A DNA stretch of 32,665 bases from Clostridium drakei (GCF_000633595.2 NZ_JIBU02000029.1:1-32665), one strand, 5' to 3'. Positions 1 through 8,246 are shown, counted from the first letter of the stretch. Notes: generated from the sequence alone by a model not told the origin. A program made the numbers and translations.

Positions 1-23
1 TACAAAATATCTATTTTGTTTAA

Positions 24-35
24 TTTTGTACAAAA
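24..35. repeat. 12-bp palindrome ahead of the recombinase RBS
   Basis: TTTTGTACAAAA is a perfect palindrome just upstream of the recombinase ribosome binding site. A second TACAAAAT (1-8) pairs with ATTTTGTA (23-30). This could be an operator or part of a recombinase site; the window edge prevents judging more. Confidence 0.4.
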
Positions 36-48
36 AGGAGACATTTTA

Positions 49-648
49 ATGACAAGTAGCCCTGAAAATAGAATAAAATACTTTACCCAAAATGAAGCAG
101 CAAAACTTTTTAATGCAATTGAATCTTTTCAAGGCATTCATTCAATTAGAGATTTAGCAATTTTTAGAGTTGCATATAGATGTGGTTTGAGAGCATCTGA
201 AATTGCTTTAATAAAATTAGAAGATTATAACGCTTTAAAAGGTGAGCTTTACTGTAAGAGACTAAAAGGAAGTAGTAATAACACTATTAGACTTGATATA
301 AAAACAAAAAATGTTTTAGATGAGTATATAGCTAAATATATGATATCGTCAGAATCAAAGCCATTATTTGTAAGTCAACAAAATAAACCTATTTCTAGAC
401 AAACTCTTGACTATTTAATAAAAAAATATTGTTCCCTGGCAAATATTTCTGATAGAAGTAAGTATCACTTTCACTCTTTAAAACATACTACAGCTGTACA
501 TCTAGCTGAATCTGGCATGGACATAAAGGAGCTTCAATGGTGGCTTGGTCATAAATCTGTTTCTAACACAGAAATATATTTTCAATTTACAACAAAACAG
601 CAAGAAAAAATGTATGCTAAACTTGAAATAAGTTGTGAAATGGTATAG
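49..648 (+). CDS. Small tyrosine recombinase (phage integrase family), catalytic domain only
   Basis: Site-specific DNA recombinase of the lambda-integrase/XerCD superfamily, about 200 residues. The ATG at 49 is chosen because AAGGAG (35-40) lies 8 bases upstream; an in-frame codon at 16 has no such site. Visible catalytic positions, numbered from the ATG at 49, are R48 in CGLRASE, K73 in RLKG, H142 and K145 in HSLKH, H168 in LGHK and nucleophile Y177 in TEIYF. The second conserved Arg (HxxR) is Lys here. The N-terminal SAM-like core-binding domain of full-length integrases is absent, so the layout is like FimB/FimE-type invertases. It is the first gene of an accessory stretch and is followed by a terminator. 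Family assignment is firm. Whether it is active, and whether it inverts or integrates DNA, is unknown. Confidence 0.85.
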   Translation: MTSSPENRIKYFTQNEAAKLFNAIESFQGIHSIRDLAIFRVAYRCGLRASEIALIKLEDYNALKGELYCKRLKGSSNNTIRLDIKTKNVLDEYIAKYMISSESKPLFVSQQNKPISRQTLDYLIKKYCSLANISDRSKYHFHSLKHTTAVHLAESGMDIKELQWWLGHKSVSNTEIYFQFTTKQQEKMYAKLEISCEMV

Positions 649-668
649 TTTTTATAAAACGTTAAAAT

Positions 669-726
669 AAACCTCTTTGTAAATTTTTATTGTAAAATAA
701 TTTAAAGCACAAAGAGGTTGCTTTTT
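669..726 (+). terminator. Rho-independent terminator after the recombinase
   Basis: AACCTCTTTGT (669-679) pairs with ACAAAGAGGTT (709-719), followed by GC and TTTTT. It ends the recombinase transcript before the convergent small gene. Confidence 0.8.
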
Positions 727-739
727 ATACTGGGAACTT

Positions 740-784
740 TACTTATGATAAACTAAATATTATGTAAATACTTATGATAAACTA
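740..784. repeat. 16-bp direct repeat pair near the recombinase
   Basis: TACTTATGATAAACTA occurs at 740-755 and again at 769-784 (29-bp period) in a non-coding stretch just after the recombinase terminator. It could be recombinase arm or core sites, or an ordinary tandem duplication. Confidence 0.5.
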
Positions 785-860
785 TTCAAATATTACATAC
801 ACATTTTTCAATAAAAAAATCAAATAACTTCATAAATTTTTCTTTTCAAATAACTATACA

Positions 861-1097
861 TTATATTCTTATATCAATTTTAAATTTAATTGATGTTATC
901 ACCATATGTTTACATGGCTTCATGTCTTTACAGGTACATGAATCAACCATCTCATCTTTTATCGTTACTATATTTATAGCATTAGTATCAATATCTATTA
1001 CTATCTTTTCATCTGTATTTTTTGGATTATCATAATGTAGAAATCTTCCTTTTTGGGCTCCTCTAATAGATTCAACTAATAGTTCCAAATTTGTCAT
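861..1097 (-). CDS. Small SWIM-like zinc finger protein
   Basis: 78-residue protein. The ATG is preceded by GGAGG on the reverse strand at good spacing. Cysteines and histidine at C54, C56, C62 and H64 make CxCx5CxH, the pattern of SWIM zinc fingers (CxCxnCxH), which in larger proteins bind DNA or protein partners. Here the motif sits near the C-terminus of a tiny protein with no other domain; the N-terminal half looks like a small beta-rich fold. The next recognisable feature upstream is the helicase remnant, so it appears to be a single-gene unit. Function is unknown. The motif is seen directly; zinc binding is inferred. Confidence 0.6.
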   Translation of the reverse strand: MTNLELLVESIRGAQKGRFLHYDNPKNTDEKIVIDIDTNAINIVTIKDEMVDSCTCKDMKPCKHMVITSIKFKIDIRI

Positions 1098-1273
1098 TAT
1101 GTTGCCTCCAATAAATTAATATATATTTACATCACCACCTAATATTATAATATGATTCTATGAACAAGATTAATGCTATAAAACAACCTATTATCTCATA
1201 CTATTAAACTAAACTTAAGAAAACATTTTAAAACAGTTATATATAAAATTTAGCCAATGTACATCAGAGAATC

Positions 1274-1520
1274 TTTACTTCACAAGCAAATCACTATTTT
1301 TTAACACATAAGCATCGAATTTTCTTTCTATAAAATTATCAAATCTAATATTTACATAACTACCTTCATAAGATACTATCTTTCCTTTACCAAAAGTTTT
1401 ATGTGTAATTTCATCCCCTATATTATAAACTTATCTTTTAACTTTTCTGTACTGTCTCTTAATCATCATTAACTCCTGTAACTGTTATGTAGAACAACCT
1501 TAGTATACTTTATGCCATAG
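1274..1520 (-). pseudogene. Remnant of the 3' end of a UvrD-like helicase gene
   Basis: From 1274 to 1394 the sequence is identical to the 3' end of the intact helicase gene (5857-5977). It continues with two mismatches to about 1425, then diverges. A further match (CTGTAAC...AACAACCTT, about 1475-1502) corresponds to the region around 6146-6172, so about 100 bp has been lost between. It encodes the C-terminal Tudor-like domain and stop codon but no start or motor domain. It is a decayed partial copy in the same orientation as the intact gene. The blaI promoter begins right after it. Confidence 0.85.
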
Positions 1521-1566
1521 GAACTACTACTCTGAATAAATGCTTTTTATTTTCTAATAAAAATAC

Positions 1567-1596
1567 TTGACAATATAATTCTACAATTGTAGAATT
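1567..1596 (+). promoter_or_regulatory. blaI-like promoter with embedded 20-bp palindromic operator
   Basis: TTGACA (1567-1572), a 17-bp spacer and TAGAAT (1590-1595) form a near-consensus sigma-A promoter. The spacer and -10 are covered by the perfect palindrome AATTCTACAATTGTAGAATT (1577-1596). Its TACA/TGTA halves match the known style of BlaI/MecI operators. The position predicts that the downstream repressor represses its own operon. Confidence 0.85.
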
Positions 1597-1617
1597 AATA
1601 TAAAGGAGTGGATTATA

Positions 1618-1986
1618 TTGTCAATTATGAGAATTCCTGAATCAGAATTAGAAGTTATGAAAGTTATTTGGTCTAATACTACCCCTGTGTCTTCAAAGAA
1701 AATCATTGTAATTATGGAGGAAACAAGATTATGGAAGAACACAACTACTTTGACAATACTTTCTCGATTAGCAAAGAAAAAATTTCTAACTGTAGCAAAA
1801 GGTAAAAAAGTAACTTATTATACACCTATTATAACCAAAGATGAGTATTGTAAATTTGAAACAAAAGACTTTTTTAAAAAAGTTCATAAAAATTCTTTAA
1901 AAAGCTTTATTACCACATTGCATGAAGATAACGATATTACTGACGCTGACTTACACGAATTAGATGAATGGATTAAAAATAGGTGA
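1618..1986 (+). CDS. blaI: BlaI/MecI-family transcriptional repressor
   Basis: Winged-helix repressor of 122 residues, the usual length for the family. The TTG start at 1618 is chosen because AAGGAG (1603-1608) is 9 bases upstream; the ATG at 1627 would be too far from it. The N-terminus (PESELEVMKVIW) and the segment ending TTLTILSRLAKKKFL are typical of the BlaI DNA-binding domain; the C-terminal third is the dimerisation region that is cleaved in known systems. It overlaps or abuts the M56 protease gene, as blaI-blaR1 pairs do. The perfect palindrome within its promoter is the likely operator. No beta-lactamase gene is in the window, so the target may be this operon or another cell-wall gene. 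Confidence 0.88.
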   Translation: MSIMRIPESELEVMKVIWSNTTPVSSKKIIVIMEETRLWKNTTTLTILSRLAKKKFLTVAKGKKVTYYTPIITKDEYCKFETKDFFKKVHKNSLKSFITTLHEDNDITDADLHELDEWIKNR

Positions 1987-1994
1987 TGGTTATA

Positions 1995-3407
1995 ATGGAA
2001 ATATTTATAAAAAATCTTTTAAGAGCGTCTCTAGTTGGAAGCATTTGTATTATACTTATAATGGTTTTTAGAAAAAATTTATTCAAAAAATATACAAGTT
2101 CATTTAACTACTATATATGGCTAGTTGTAATATTTAAAATGATTATGCCTTTTAAAATTTCGATCAATATACCAGAAAAAATATATAATTCTTTTCACTC
2201 TCAACCTAACAGTATTAAAACAATAGTTAATGATAGCTTTTCTATAAATCAAAGTATAGAAACAAAAAATAACATTAATAATCTATATGTTGACAATAAT
2301 ACGATAAACTATTTTACAATAATATTTTATATATGGTTAACTATTTCAATATTATTTCTAATTTATCACATTATCTCTTATTTAAACTATAATAGTAAAA
2401 TTAAAAACCTAATCTATGATATACCTAACAATGAGATTAAAAACATGTACTCAATGTTACTATTTGAAATGAATATTAAGAAAAAAATTTCATTAAAGTT
2501 TTGTAAAGAAATTTCAACACCATTTGGAATAGGAATATTCAATGCCCATATACTAATTCCTGATGTTTCATATGATATTCAAGAATTAGAATATATTTTA
2601 AGACATGAACTTATGCATTACAAAAGATTTGATATGGTATATAAGATATTATTATTAATAACTGTAACATTACATTGGTTTAATCCTCTAGTTTATATAA
2701 TGTATAAGAAAATAAATAATGATTGTGAGTTCTCCTGTGATGAGGCTGTTTTAAAGAATTCAAGTATAGAGGAAAGAAAATTATATGCATTAACTCTTAT
2801 TAACTCTTTGAGACTTAACAATAATAATGTAATGAAGCAAAATTTAATTATGGGGTTTAATAGTAAAAATATATTAAAGAAGAGGTTAGAAAGCATGTTG
2901 AACTTAAAGGCCAGAAAAAAAGGATTGTTTGTTGGAATTTTAGTTGTAGTAGTAAGTATAATCTCATTAATAAGAATAAATGCTATTGTCAAAAATGGTA
3001 GTCTAATAACTCCTAACACACCATCATTACAACCTAATCAAGTTATAGAAAATCATTTTAAATATATTAATGCTGATAATAAAGAAGGTTTGTTTACTAC
3101 CGTAACTGATTGGCAAAAAGCACCCAATGTGGATTGGGGATTTAACAAACATAAATATAAATATATTGAAATCAATAGTATATCAGAAGACGTTAGACCA
3201 TCACAAAAGGAAGGATACATTAAATATGGAAGAGGAGAAATAAATGGTACAACAGAAGAAAACTTAAAAGTTTATACTGTTAACTATACAATTAAGTATA
3301 AATTTGATTTAACTGGTTTACTAGGCGAAAAAATTTCCACTTCATATTTTCTTATTAGAAAAGATAATAATTCACCTTGGTTAATTGATGATATGGGAGA
3401 AGGTTAA
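1995..3407 (+). CDS. BlaR1/MecR1-like M56 membrane metalloprotease with a non-penicillin-binding C-terminal domain
   Basis: Membrane zinc protease predicted to cleave the BlaI-type repressor. The ATG at 1995 has AGGTGATGG just upstream; GTG 1983 or ATG 1986 are alternatives that overlap blaI. Membrane segments lie near residues 10-25, 40-52, 105-130 and 220-236, with a last one around 310-328. The zinc motif HELMH is at about 204-208, and the further ligand E is in NDCEFSCDE. BlaR1 proteins carry a roughly 250-residue penicillin-binding sensor after the last membrane segment. This protein has only about 140 residues there, without SxxK or KTG motifs, and ends in a DUF4829-like sequence (SPWLIDDMGEG). 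The stimulus is therefore probably not a beta-lactam acylating the protein. DUF4829 is recalled from family knowledge and not searched. Confidence 0.82.
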   Translation: MEIFIKNLLRASLVGSICIILIMVFRKNLFKKYTSSFNYYIWLVVIFKMIMPFKISINIPEKIYNSFHSQPNSIKTIVNDSFSINQSIETKNNINNLYVDNNTINYFTIIFYIWLTISILFLIYHIISYLNYNSKIKNLIYDIPNNEIKNMYSMLLFEMNIKKKISLKFCKEISTPFGIGIFNAHILIPDVSYDIQELEYILRHELMHYKRFDMVYKILLLITVTLHWFNPLVYIMYKKINNDCEFSCDEAVLKNSSIEERKLYALTLINSLRLNNNNVMKQNLIMGFNSKNILKKRLESMLNLKARKKGLFVGILVVVVSIISLIRINAIVKNGSLITPNTPSLQPNQVIENHFKYINADNKEGLFTTVTDWQKAPNVDWGFNKHKYKYIEINSISEDVRPSQKEGYIKYGRGEINGTTEENLKVYTVNYTIKYKFDLTGLLGEKISTSYFLIRKDNNSPWLIDDMGEG

Positions 3408-3468
3408 TTACTTATTATAATTAAGTTAATTTTAAACGTGTGAATAACAAATATAATTAAGTAAAATA

Positions 3469-3510
3469 AATCCATAAGAAATAAGACCTACTTTTTATCT
3501 CTTATGGATT
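3469..3510. terminator. Bidirectional terminator between the M56 protease and amidase genes
   Basis: AATCCATAAGA (3469-3479) pairs with TCTTATGGATT (3500-3510). T-rich tracts on either side let it serve both convergent genes. Confidence 0.75.
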
Positions 3511-3534
3511 ATATATTTTCTAGTGTTATTTATA

Positions 3535-4722
3535 TTAATGCCAAAACTTTAATGTTCTCAATCTTTTATAACCACCGTCATCGTAAGCAATATATAGAGG
3601 ATAATCTAATCTTTCATCAGAATGACCACAATATACCCATTGGCCACCAAGTATAGTACCAGATAAAATTACTGAATGAGACCAATATAGATTATTAGCA
3701 AATTGAACGACATCACCTGCTCTTGCACCTTGGGTTCCGTCTCCTCTAACACCTTCAACAGTGGAACCGTATCCATTAGAAGTCATATAAGACCAAAAAT
3801 CAATTACTCTAACCCATGAATTTGAATAAGCATACCAATAGCTAGAAGCAGGAATTCCACCAGCTAAAACACATTGAGACACAAAGTTTGTACAATCTAC
3901 TCCCTTTCCACGACTATCTCTTGAATATACATAGTTAGGATTTGGATCTTTACCATATTTTTGTGCATAAGATACAGCTGCCTTAGCATTATAATTAAAA
4001 TTAGCATAACTACGACCTACTAATCTATTCTCAGAATTATTGTTATTAGGTGTACTTTGTATAAAATTGTTATAATTTTCATCCATATTTTCGTAGTTAT
4101 CATTTATATTTTTTAATTCTAAATCGATTTTATCTTCATAATCAGAAAAATTATTATCTATATCTAAAAACACTTCCTGTTTTAGTTGATTATTTTTAGA
4201 TTCATTTGTTTCATTTAAATTCAACATTTTAGTGATATACCATTTACCATTTTCACATTTAACTTCAAAACGGTATTTTTCTCCCGATTTAGATGTAACA
4301 TCTGTTCCTTTTATTTTAAATTCCACATTATAATTTACATTTATTACATATGTTTTAAATGCTGTTTTACTTGAGTTAATTATATTTACATTAGAAATAT
4401 ATTCATCAGTTTTACCATCAAACTTTTTAAACCATTCAACATCAAGTTTACTTTTAGCATTAATTAACTCCAATAATTTTGGGTTTTTTATTATATCACT
4501 ATAATTTTTAGACTTACCTGTTTTTAGTATTTCATACTTAAAAGATAATACTTCATTGATAGATTCTTTAATATTAGCTTCATCAGCTTTTGTTAATGTA
4601 TCATTTTGAGTATATGTTACATTGGAATTTACTGAACTTGCAAATGCTGTAGAACTAAATGATAAATTAGTTCCTAACAATGATGCACATAATAGAAAAG
4701 TTGCTATTTTTCTTTTTATCAT
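3535..4722 (-). CDS. Secreted amidase_6 (NlpC/CHAP-like) domain protein
   Basis: 395-residue exported protein. Signal peptide at 1-29 (KRK, hydrophobic core, then AFAS). Residues about 40-170 form an unassigned domain ending in GKWYITKMLNL, like the NTF2-like modules of clostridial wall proteins; about 175-230 is an Asn/Glu-rich linker. Residues about 238-395 are the putative amidase domain (Pfam amidase_6): YNAKAAVSYAQKYG, the nucleophile region DCTNFVSQ (C277), H349 in WSHSV and a GHSDER segment. Such proteins are papain-fold hydrolases thought to act on peptidoglycan or peptides outside the cell. The GGGGGAUGGGA-type leader gives a good ribosome site. It is convergent with the M56/BlaI pair. 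The substrate is not known. Confidence 0.85.
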   Translation of the reverse strand: MIKRKIATFLLCASLLGTNLSFSSTAFASSVNSNVTYTQNDTLTKADEANIKESINEVLSFKYEILKTGKSKNYSDIIKNPKLLELINAKSKLDVEWFKKFDGKTDEYISNVNIINSSKTAFKTYVINVNYNVEFKIKGTDVTSKSGEKYRFEVKCENGKWYITKMLNLNETNESKNNQLKQEVFLDIDNNFSDYEDKIDLELKNINDNYENMDENYNNFIQSTPNNNNSENRLVGRSYANFNYNAKAAVSYAQKYGKDPNPNYVYSRDSRGKGVDCTNFVSQCVLAGGIPASSYWYAYSNSWVRVIDFWSYMTSNGYGSTVEGVRGDGTQGARAGDVVQFANNLYWSHSVILSGTILGGQWVYCGHSDERLDYPLYIAYDDGGYKRLRTLKFWH

Positions 4723-4771
4723 TTCCCATCCCCCATAATTTGAAATTTAATGCGCATTATGTTTAAATTAT

Positions 4772-4801
4772 ACAATATATATTATATTTTGTATATATTG
4801 T
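4772..4801. promoter_or_regulatory. 10-bp-arm dyad upstream of the amidase gene
   Basis: ACAATATATA (4772-4781) and TATATATTGT (4792-4801) are perfect inverted arms with a 10-bp spacer, in the promoter area of the reverse-strand amidase gene; a reverse-strand TATAAT lies beside it. Candidate operator. The sequence is AT-rich, so chance is possible. Confidence 0.45.
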
Positions 4802-5016
4802 TTTTATTTCTTTTTTAACAAATTAATACCAATGCATAAATTTAACAATAAATAACAAATTGTGATTTTCCAAAAATATTATACTGAGCTGCTATTTTTA
4901 TCTAATGAATAAATTTCATATTTTTTAATCATTGATCCTATTTCCTTTTTATAATTTAAAAAATGAAATTCACACCAAAATGTTGAATATATTAAATGAC
5001 AAAACACCTCAACATA

Positions 5017-5510
5017 AAGGAGTGAACACTTACGTATGTTCTACAAGAATGTTTGTTATCCTTTAATGAAGTTATAAAATATCAGCCTAAAACAAAATTA
5101 GAATTAATATTATGTGAAAATGTGATCCAATATTTCGATACACATGTGATTTTAATATTCTAGCAAGAACAGCTTCAACATCAACTTTTAGTAGGCTTTT
5201 GACTAAAATTTCAAATATCTCCTTTTTAAAAAAGGACTTTAAAGCATTAGCGAAAAAACTAAATCTATAGTCATAATAGATGTCACTAATGTTGATATTG
5301 ATTCTACAAAAATAGATGCTTATGAAAAATCAAAAACTAAATCAAAACTAAAAAATTATGGCAAATCAGCTACCTGCGTATCTAATCTTGATACACATGT
5401 TAACAAAATACATTGGTTTGGATATAAAATTCATATATTAATAGATGCAAAAGTGAGTACCTCTAAATATATTGCTTTCTCCATCAAGTTATAGTAATGG
5501 CAATTTAGCT
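5017..5510 (+). pseudogene. Decayed DDE transposase gene (IS remnant)
   Basis: Fragments in shifting frames read like one transposase. An N-terminal piece (LSFNEVIKYQPKTKLELI) is near 5056-5110. A middle piece (STSTFSRLLTKIS) is near 5172-5215 and continues KKDFKALAKKLNL to a TAG. A catalytic-core piece with IDSTKIDAYEKSK and later LDTHVNKIHWFGYKIHI lies near 5290-5445. Stops and frameshifts separate them, and about 60-80 residues are missing between the first two. The DST...WFGYK pattern is typical of IS4/IS5/IS1182-type DDE transposases. No terminal inverted repeats were recognised. An AAGGAG (5017-5022) may be the old ribosome site. Confidence 0.8.
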
Positions 5511-5574
5511 ATTCCATTAATCAAAAATTTCATGTTATAGTAAGTATATCTATTTTTGAATTTTATAGTACATT

Positions 5575-5743
5575 TTAGCCTTTATCATTGTTTACTTTAG
5601 AATGTAAAATGTTATTATATAGTATAAACTCTAGGGTTGATGGCATCGATAAATACATATCTTCGTTTATATCAAAGTACTCTACCAATATATTAATAGC
5701 ATATTGTAATACTTTATATATTCTAAATTTGGATATCTTTTTC
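5575..5743 (-). pseudogene. Possible 3' fragment of an unidentified gene
   Basis: A reverse-strand reading of about 56 codons ends at TAA (5575-5577). It looks protein-like (YKVLQYAINILVEYFDINE) and is unusually rich in non-AT-drift residues for this AT-rich gap. It has no start codon or ribosome site; upstream a different frame continues plausibly (CGYRKRYPNLEYIK), suggesting a frameshift. The family is not recognised. The rest of 5510-5857 shows nothing I can name. Confidence 0.3.
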
Positions 5744-5857
5744 TATAACCACATATATTTTTAAAGAATCACTAGCAGTTTTATGTTTTCCAAGTTTTTA
5801 TTATGTACCTACAACGTGCTTTTTATCAGTTATATGTATGGAACAATTATTTAATTT

Positions 5858-8068
5858 TTACTTCACAAGCAAATCACTATTTTTTAACACATAAGCATCG
5901 AATTTTCTTTCTATAAAATTATCAAATCTAATATTTACATAACTACCTTCATAAGATACTATCTTTCCTTTACCAAAGGTTCTATGTGTAATTTCATCCC
6001 CTATATTAAACGTACTCTTTAACTCTTCTGTACTTTCTGCTCTAATACTCTTGTAAATCCCTGATTCTTCAATAAATCTGGACATATGTGCTGATTTTCC
6101 TTTAAACATATTAGTACTGTATAAAGTTAAATTATCTATAGCTCTTGTAACCCCTACATAAAACAACCTTCTTTCCTCTTCAACATTTTTAGGAATGCTA
6201 TTTATATGCGGTATTACCCCTTCATTGCAATTTATAATAAATACATTTTTAAACTCCATTCCTTTTACACTATGTATGGTACTTAATATAACTCCACTAT
6301 CTTCCTTTGACTTGTTTTTCAACTTTTCTTCCACATCTTCTATGTGGGCTAAAAATGGGATTATACCGACATAATCAGAGGCTGAAGATTTAAATTCTTC
6401 TATTACATCCTTTAGTTCCATGCTGTCCATTTTTAATCGTCCACTGTAGTCATTAATATAATCATAATAACCTAAATCCTTTGTTATAAAATTCAAAGCA
6501 TCTCTTAAGCTCATTTTATTTAGCTTTAATATGTCATTTTCCAATCTTTCTAAATTCTTAATTTGAAAAATAGGTAGATCCTCAATTTCCGTTAAAATCT
6601 TAAAACAACTTTCTTTATATATATTCTTTTTCACTTTTTCAATATGAACTTTACTTACATACCTAAAAGGTTTATTAATTACTCTACTGAAACTTTCTTT
6701 ATCTGTAATATCTAAGGATAACTTTAAATAAGCTATCAAATCTTTACATACAAAATGCTCAAAAAAATTATACTGCTTATCAAGTATTTTAAAGGGTATT
6801 TCTTTTTTTAGCATAAGATCTACAATACTTCTATTTTCTAAATTAGTTCTATACAATACTGCAAAATCTTCTAAACTATATGAGTTATCCTCACACATAT
6901 TTTTTATTATCTTACATATGTTTAATGCTTGTTGTTTTTCATCACTCAAATTAAAAAAATTTATAATACCTCTAGTTTTCTTATTTGCTTCTATGATCTT
7001 ACTATTCCTATTTTTATTGCCTAGTATTATTTTCTTTGAAATATCTACTATATTTTCATTACTTCTATAATTAGTCTGTAAAAATATCTTTTTTCCATTC
7101 TTAAAATATTCATTAAAATTCACCATACAATCTGGTCTTGATCCTCTAAAACCATAAATACATTGATCTTCATCCCCTACTGCAAAAATAGAACCATTAC
7201 CTCCAAGCATCTGCAAAAGTTCTATTTGCAAACCATCACAATCTTGAAACTCATCTACCAGTAGGTATTTAAAAAGTTTTTTGTATGCTTTTAAGAGCTG
7301 TGTATTTTCCAAAAATACTTTTTGTGCATTTAATTGAAGGTCATCAAAATCCATAAGTTGATTTTCTTCTTTATATTCTTCATATACTCTAAAGCATTTT
7401 ATAAAAATATCTTTATCTATGCTTGGCTTAAAATATTCCAACTCCTGTTTGCTATTTTTAAAAAGAGATATATTATTTATTACTTCTTTTACTTTTTCAT
7501 CTCCTACTGAATCTATAAAGGATATCAAAACTTCATTTATTATTCTATAAGTTTTTGAACTATCTATTATATTAATCCTTCCCATATACCTTATAAGTAT
7601 TTTATAAAAAAGTCCGTGAAATGTTCCAAAAAAAGGAGTGCTTTTGCTGCCAGTCATATTTATATATCTTTTTTTCATGTTTACAGCAGCTGCTTTAGTA
7701 AAAGTTATCACTACCATATTATTAGGATTGACTCTCATATCGTTTATACTATGTATTATCCTATTTATAATTATTGAGTTTTTTTCAGAACTATCATCAT
7801 TTAAGTATTCCCTCATGAGTTCCAAATTCTCTGATTTCAAAGAACACGGAACATAATCTGTTTTATATATAGGACCGAATGTACACAAATAATCAATCCT
7901 ATTAATAATAACTTGAGTTTTTCCTGCACCAGGACATGCAATAACAACATAATTATTTTCATTGCTCAAAACTGCTTCTCTCTGCATTAAGTCAAGATAT
8001 CTATAACGCTTTTCAATAATTCTATCCCTTACATAGCAAAACTCTTTTTTCAATGTCTCTTCAATCAC
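5858..8068 (-). CDS. UvrD/PcrA-like superfamily 1 ATP-dependent DNA helicase
   Basis: 736-residue helicase that unwinds DNA using ATP. GTG start with AGGTGG about 7 bases upstream. Motifs in order: Walker A CPGAGKT (45-51), TFTKAAAVNM (Ia), GTFHG, VDEFQD (II), GDEDQCIYGFRGS (III), TNYRS (IV), TIHSVKGMEFKNVFI (V) and RRLFYVGVTRA (VI). The C-terminus (IGDEITHRTFGKGKIVSYEG) is the Tudor-like domain that in PcrA contacts RNA polymerase. Between Walker A and Ia there are about 65 residues, where PcrA has roughly 25, so an insertion of about 40 residues with two Cys is present. It probably acts in DNA repair or at transcription-replication conflicts. A decayed copy of its 3' end lies at 1274-1520. 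Not clearly the main pcrA, so no symbol is given. Confidence 0.9.
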   Translation of the reverse strand: MIEETLKKEFCYVRDRIIEKRYRYLDLMQREAVLSNENNYVVIACPGAGKTQVIINRIDYLCTFGPIYKTDYVPCSLKSENLELMREYLNDDSSEKNSIIINRIIHSINDMRVNPNNMVVITFTKAAAVNMKKRYINMTGSKSTPFFGTFHGLFYKILIRYMGRINIIDSSKTYRIINEVLISFIDSVGDEKVKEVINNISLFKNSKQELEYFKPSIDKDIFIKCFRVYEEYKEENQLMDFDDLQLNAQKVFLENTQLLKAYKKLFKYLLVDEFQDCDGLQIELLQMLGGNGSIFAVGDEDQCIYGFRGSRPDCMVNFNEYFKNGKKIFLQTNYRSNENIVDISKKIILGNKNRNSKIIEANKKTRGIINFFNLSDEKQQALNICKIIKNMCEDNSYSLEDFAVLYRTNLENRSIVDLMLKKEIPFKILDKQYNFFEHFVCKDLIAYLKLSLDITDKESFSRVINKPFRYVSKVHIEKVKKNIYKESCFKILTEIEDLPIFQIKNLERLENDILKLNKMSLRDALNFITKDLGYYDYINDYSGRLKMDSMELKDVIEEFKSSASDYVGIIPFLAHIEDVEEKLKNKSKEDSGVILSTIHSVKGMEFKNVFIINCNEGVIPHINSIPKNVEEERRLFYVGVTRAIDNLTLYSTNMFKGKSAHMSRFIEESGIYKSIRAESTEELKSTFNIGDEITHRTFGKGKIVSYEGSYVNIRFDNFIERKFDAYVLKNSDLLVK

Positions 8069-8150
8069 TATTTATCCACCTAACTTTAATTTTATTTATG
8101 TAATATTAACTTAATTGCATATACTGCTTAATTTAAGTTAATTCTATACT

Positions 8151-8180
8151 ATTGTAATAATTTTATTAAAGTATTACAAT
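8151..8180. promoter_or_regulatory. 9-bp-arm dyad upstream of pncB
   Basis: ATTGTAATA (8151-8159) and TATTACAAT (8172-8180) are perfect inverted arms with a 12-bp spacer, between the divergent helicase and pncB genes. It may bind a regulator of NAD salvage; no known operator consensus was recognised. Confidence 0.45.
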
Positions 8181-8246
8181 GTGTATATACACTCATAATT
8201 ATTAACATGATTAATTTAATTAAAACATTATAGAGGAGATTTAACC

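Noticed and set aside
1567-1596. Palindrome ahead of blaI as a terminator hairpin
   Set aside because: It has no loop and no U-tract and coincides with promoter elements, so an operator is the better reading.
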